Shown: one piece after another, positions 60,988 to 64,000 of the stretch
Layout: each line of letters begins with the position of its first letter
Numbering within the stretch: position 1 is the stretch's first letter
Assembly (NCBI GenBank): GCA_947494145.1
Contig: CANLTZ010000015.1
Span: 1 to 64,000 of the forward strand
Origin: an uncultured Jannaschia sp.
GTDB taxonomy: Bacteria > Pseudomonadota > Alphaproteobacteria > Rhodobacterales > Rhodobacteraceae
Direction of reading: 5' to 3'
Length of the DNA stretch: 64,000 bases
Notes under the pieces: model-generated
The model's input: the letters and a program-made list of their open reading frames with translations, nothing else
Told to the model about the DNA's origin: nothing
The model's database searches: none
Position numbers and translations under genes: made by a program

Positions 60988-63276
60988 ATGCCCGACCTTC
61001 TGATTGAGCTCTTCTCGGAAGAGATCCCCGCGCGCATGCAGACCCGTGCCGCCGCCGACCTGAAAAAGCGCGTCACCGATGGCTTGGTCGAGGCGGGGCT
61101 GACCTATGCGGGCGCCGTGGCCCATGCCACGCCGCGGCGCCTGACGCTCGCCATCTCGGGTCTGACCGATGAAAGCCCGACCACGACCGAAGAACGTCGC
61201 GGCCCCCGGGTCGACGCGCCCGAAAAGGCGCTGGCCGGCTTTCTGCGCGCCACAGGGCTGACAAAAGACCAGCTAGAGGTCCGCGACGACAAGAAGGGCC
61301 AAGTCTATCTGGCAAGCATCACCCGGCCCGGTCGCCCCGCCGCCCAGATCGTGGCCGAGGTCTTGGAGGCCACGATCCGCGATTTCCCCTGGCCCAAATC
61401 CATGCGCTGGGGGGCCGGGTCCTTGCGCTGGGTCCGCCCGTTGCGCCGCATCTTGTGCATCCTGACCCGCGAAGACGGGGCGGAAATCGTGCCCTTGGAC
61501 ATCGACGGCATCCCATCGGGCGACGTCACCGAGGGGCACCGCTTCATGGCGCCCACGCCCTTTTCCGTCACCTCGTTCGAGGATTACGAAGCCAAGCTGA
61601 AACGTGCCTTCGTGGTCCTGAACGCCGAGGAACGGGCCGACCATATCTGGCAAGACGCCACCAACCAGGCCTTTGCCGCGGGGCTTGAGGTGGTCGAAGA
61701 CCGGGGCCTTCTGGCGGAAGTGGCGGGCCTTGTGGAATGGCCCGTCGTGCTGATGGGCGAGATCGGCGCCGACTTCCTGGACCTGCCGCCCGAGGTGCTT
61801 CAGACCTCCATGAAGGAGCATCAGAAGTTCTTTTCGGTCCGGGACAAAACGGGCCGCATCACCCGCTTCATCACGGTGGCCAATCGCGAAACGGCTGACA
61901 ACGGCGCCACCATCCTGGACGGCAATGCCCGCGTCCTGTCGGCCCGCTTGGCGGATGCGAAATTCTTTTGGGAAAATGACTTGCGCAGCGTGAAGACTGT
62001 GGGCCTCGAAGGCATGGCCAAGCCCCTGGCTAACGTTACGTTCCACAACAAGCTGGGCTCCCAAGCTGATCGCATTGCCAGGATCGAGGCACTGGCCCGC
62101 GAGATCGCCCCGTTTGTCGGCGCCAAGCCCGATCTGGCAGCCGAGGCCGCCCGCATCTGCAAGGCGGATCTGGCCTCTGAGATGGTCTATGAATTCCCCG
62201 AATTGCAGGGGATCATGGGCCGCTACTATGCCCAGGCGGCGGGCCACAATGACGGCGTGCCCGAGGCGTGCGAGGAACATTATGCGCCGCTTGGCCCGTC
62301 CGACGATGTGCCGTCGGCGCCGGTTTCGGTTGCGGTGGCGCTGGCGGACAAGCTCGATACGCTAATAGGTTTTTGGGCCATTGACGAGAAACCAACGGGC
62401 TCGAAAGATCCATATGCACTAAGGCGAGCGGCATTAGGCGTTATCAGATGCCTGCTTCAACACCGTAGCTTTGGTCGGCTTCGAGACCATATTGATTTTG
62501 CGTTGCTAACGTTCGTTACGCAAAGAGCAAAATCTGCTAAAGCCTCACGCGTCGCGAGACATCCAGAAGACCCCCAACAAGCTGTTCTGATAAGTTTTGG
62601 CGCCGATGAAGTCGATGGCTATGATGGTGACAATGCCGTCCGAGCGAGCCTTAGCGATGGAACACTCTGTCTAATACCCGCTAACAGCCCAGACTCCGCG
62701 GCCTTCTACGACGGCAAAATCACTGAAATGGCGAAAGGTACTACACTAGTCGCCAGCCTCCTCTCCTTCCTCCACGACCGCCTCAAGGTCCATCTGCGCG
62801 ACGAAGGCATCCGTCACGATGTCATCGACGCTTGCCTGACAGGCGAGCGCACCGATGATCTGACCGACCTTGTCGCCCGCGCGCGCGCCCTCAACGCGTT
62901 TCTCGGGACGGATGACGGGGAAAACCTGATCCAGGGATACAAGCGGGCGAAGAACATCCTGGACCAGGCCCAGGAAAAGGATGGGGTCGAATATTCCTAC
63001 GGGGCCGACGCCAAGCTGGCGGAGACGGGCGAGGAGCAAGCGCTCTTTGCTGCGCTCGATGCCGCCCGCCCTGCTATCGACGGGGCACTCAAGGCCGAAG
63101 ATTATGCTGCTGCCATGTCTGCGCTCGCCGCGCTCCGCGCGCCCATCGACGCCTTTTTCGAGGCCGTGCAGGTCAATTCCGAACACCAGGTGACTCGTCG
63201 CAATCGGCTGAACCTGCTGTCGGAGATTGTGCGCATATGCGAAGGCATCGCCGATCTCAGCCGGGTAGGTGCATAA
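60988..63276 (+). CDS. glyS: Glycyl-tRNA synthetase beta subunit
   Basis: MPDLLIELFSEEIPARMQTRAAADLKK; KDPYALRRAALGVIR; contains an anomalous internal segment (see findings). Confidence 0.95.
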   Translation: MPDLLIELFSEEIPARMQTRAAADLKKRVTDGLVEAGLTYAGAVAHATPRRLTLAISGLTDESPTTTEERRGPRVDAPEKALAGFLRATGLTKDQLEVRDDKKGQVYLASITRPGRPAAQIVAEVLEATIRDFPWPKSMRWGAGSLRWVRPLRRILCILTREDGAEIVPLDIDGIPSGDVTEGHRFMAPTPFSVTSFEDYEAKLKRAFVVLNAEERADHIWQDATNQAFAAGLEVVEDRGLLAEVAGLVEWPVVLMGEIGADFLDLPPEVLQTSMKEHQKFFSVRDKTGRITRFITVANRETADNGATILDGNARVLSARLADAKFFWENDLRSVKTVGLEGMAKPLANVTFHNKLGSQADRIARIEALAREIAPFVGAKPDLAAEAARICKADLASEMVYEFPELQGIMGRYYAQAAGHNDGVPEACEEHYAPLGPSDDVPSAPVSVAVALADKLDTLIGFWAIDEKPTGSKDPYALRRAALGVIRCLLQHRSFGRLRDHIDFALLTFVTQRAKSAKASRVARHPEDPQQAVLISFGADEVDGYDGDNAVRASLSDGTLCLIPANSPDSAAFYDGKITEMAKGTTLVASLLSFLHDRLKVHLRDEGIRHDVIDACLTGERTDDLTDLVARARALNAFLGTDDGENLIQGYKRAKNILDQAQEKDGVEYSYGADAKLAETGEEQALFAALDAARPAIDGALKAEDYAAAMSALAALRAPIDAFFEAVQVNSEHQVTRRNRLNLLSEIVRICEGIADLSRVGA

Positions 63277-63455
63277 TTTCGGTGTACCGCGACTAGGACC
63301 CTGCGGCATACCATCTGGCAGAGCGAGATCTCAGCATCTCTGGGCTTGTCCGGCAGCGTTTGTCTGGTCCATCTTCCGCGCGACTGTAACACCGGGATGA
63401 CAGTCCTTGCTGCGATGCAGCAATTCGCTATGCTGCGGGCGCGAGGTAATTGCCC

Positions 63456-64000
63456 ATGCTTGAGACGCCAGGCTTCATCGAAGTCACGCCCACTGCCGAC
63501 GTTCGGGCCGACCGCCACGGCAAACGTGCCAAATGCCTGCAACGGCTGATCCGCATGAAGCTGCCGGTCCCGCAGACGGTGGCAATCCCCTTTGATATCG
63601 TTCGCGAAATGGCCGATGGGCACATGCCCGATCTGGCCACGCTGATGGCCCTATTCGAAGGTCAGCCGATGCTGCTTTCGGTGCGCTCCAGCTCTGAGAC
63701 GCCGGATTGGGGCGGGCCCGGGGCCGTGCTGAATATCGGCATGAATGACCGCGCCCACGCTTGGCTGTCCAACACGCTTGGCGACCGCGCCGCCGATACG
63801 ATTTACCTGAGGTTTATCAGAGCCTTCGCTATCGATGTCATGCGCCTTGATGAACAGCCCTTCATGGAGGCAGCAAGCCCCGCCGAAGCGCGCGAAGTCT
63901 ACGAATCCGAAATGGATGAACCGTTTCCCCAGGACCTGGTGCAGCAACTTCGCGCCGTGCTGCAAAGCATGGCGCGCGCCTGGGAAGGCACCTCTGCCCG
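63456..64000 (+). CDS. PEP/pyruvate-binding (PPDK/PEP synthase N-terminal-like) protein, runs off window
   Basis: ATG at 63456, no in-frame stop to 64000; GKRAKCLQRLIRMKLPVPQTVAIPFDIVREM...QPMLLSVRSSSETPDWGGPGAVLNIGMND. Confidence 0.75.
   Translation, partial: MLETPGFIEVTPTADVRADRHGKRAKCLQRLIRMKLPVPQTVAIPFDIVREMADGHMPDLATLMALFEGQPMLLSVRSSSETPDWGGPGAVLNIGMNDRAHAWLSNTLGDRAADTIYLRFIRAFAIDVMRLDEQPFMEAASPAEAREVYESEMDEPFPQDLVQQLRAVLQSMARAWEGTSA

Overview
The window looks like a chromosomal segment of a high-GC alphaproteobacterium, most like the Rhodobacteraceae/Roseobacter group (inferred from gene families and synteny; no database search was run). It is mostly housekeeping: pcm, TolC, a PopZ-like DUF2497 protein, efp, hom, glpX, recJ, rpe, carD, fdxA, lolDC, proS, ppx/ppk, hda, carA, ilvC, trkH and glyQ/glyS, plus tRNA-Cys and tRNA-Glu. 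No CRISPR array, rRNA, intact IS element or prophage was seen; the only clear mobile remnant is a truncated tyrosine recombinase next to tRNA-Cys. The observations most worth a second look are: (1) a GT2 glycosyltransferase with an N-terminal tandem motif matching the c-di-GMP-binding MshEN consensus, including the exact 24-5-24 spacing; (2) an H-NOX-like protein lacking the proximal heme His and the YxSxR motif, in an operon with a GGDEF cyclase; (3) two near-identical TTAA-N7-TTAA (CtrA-type) sites upstream of the PopZ-like gene and the MshEN-GT gene, with a weaker one upstream of the H-NOX operon; (4) a 116-bp nested-palindrome repeat in inverted orientation on either side of lolDC, with further diverged copies; (5) a rare-codon, lower-GC block inside glyS; (6) a SPOR/peptidoglycan-binding/trypsin-fold protein whose catalytic triad appears lost; (7) a perfect 23-bp intergenic hairpin. 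Start codons were chosen by homology-like N-termini and are approximate.
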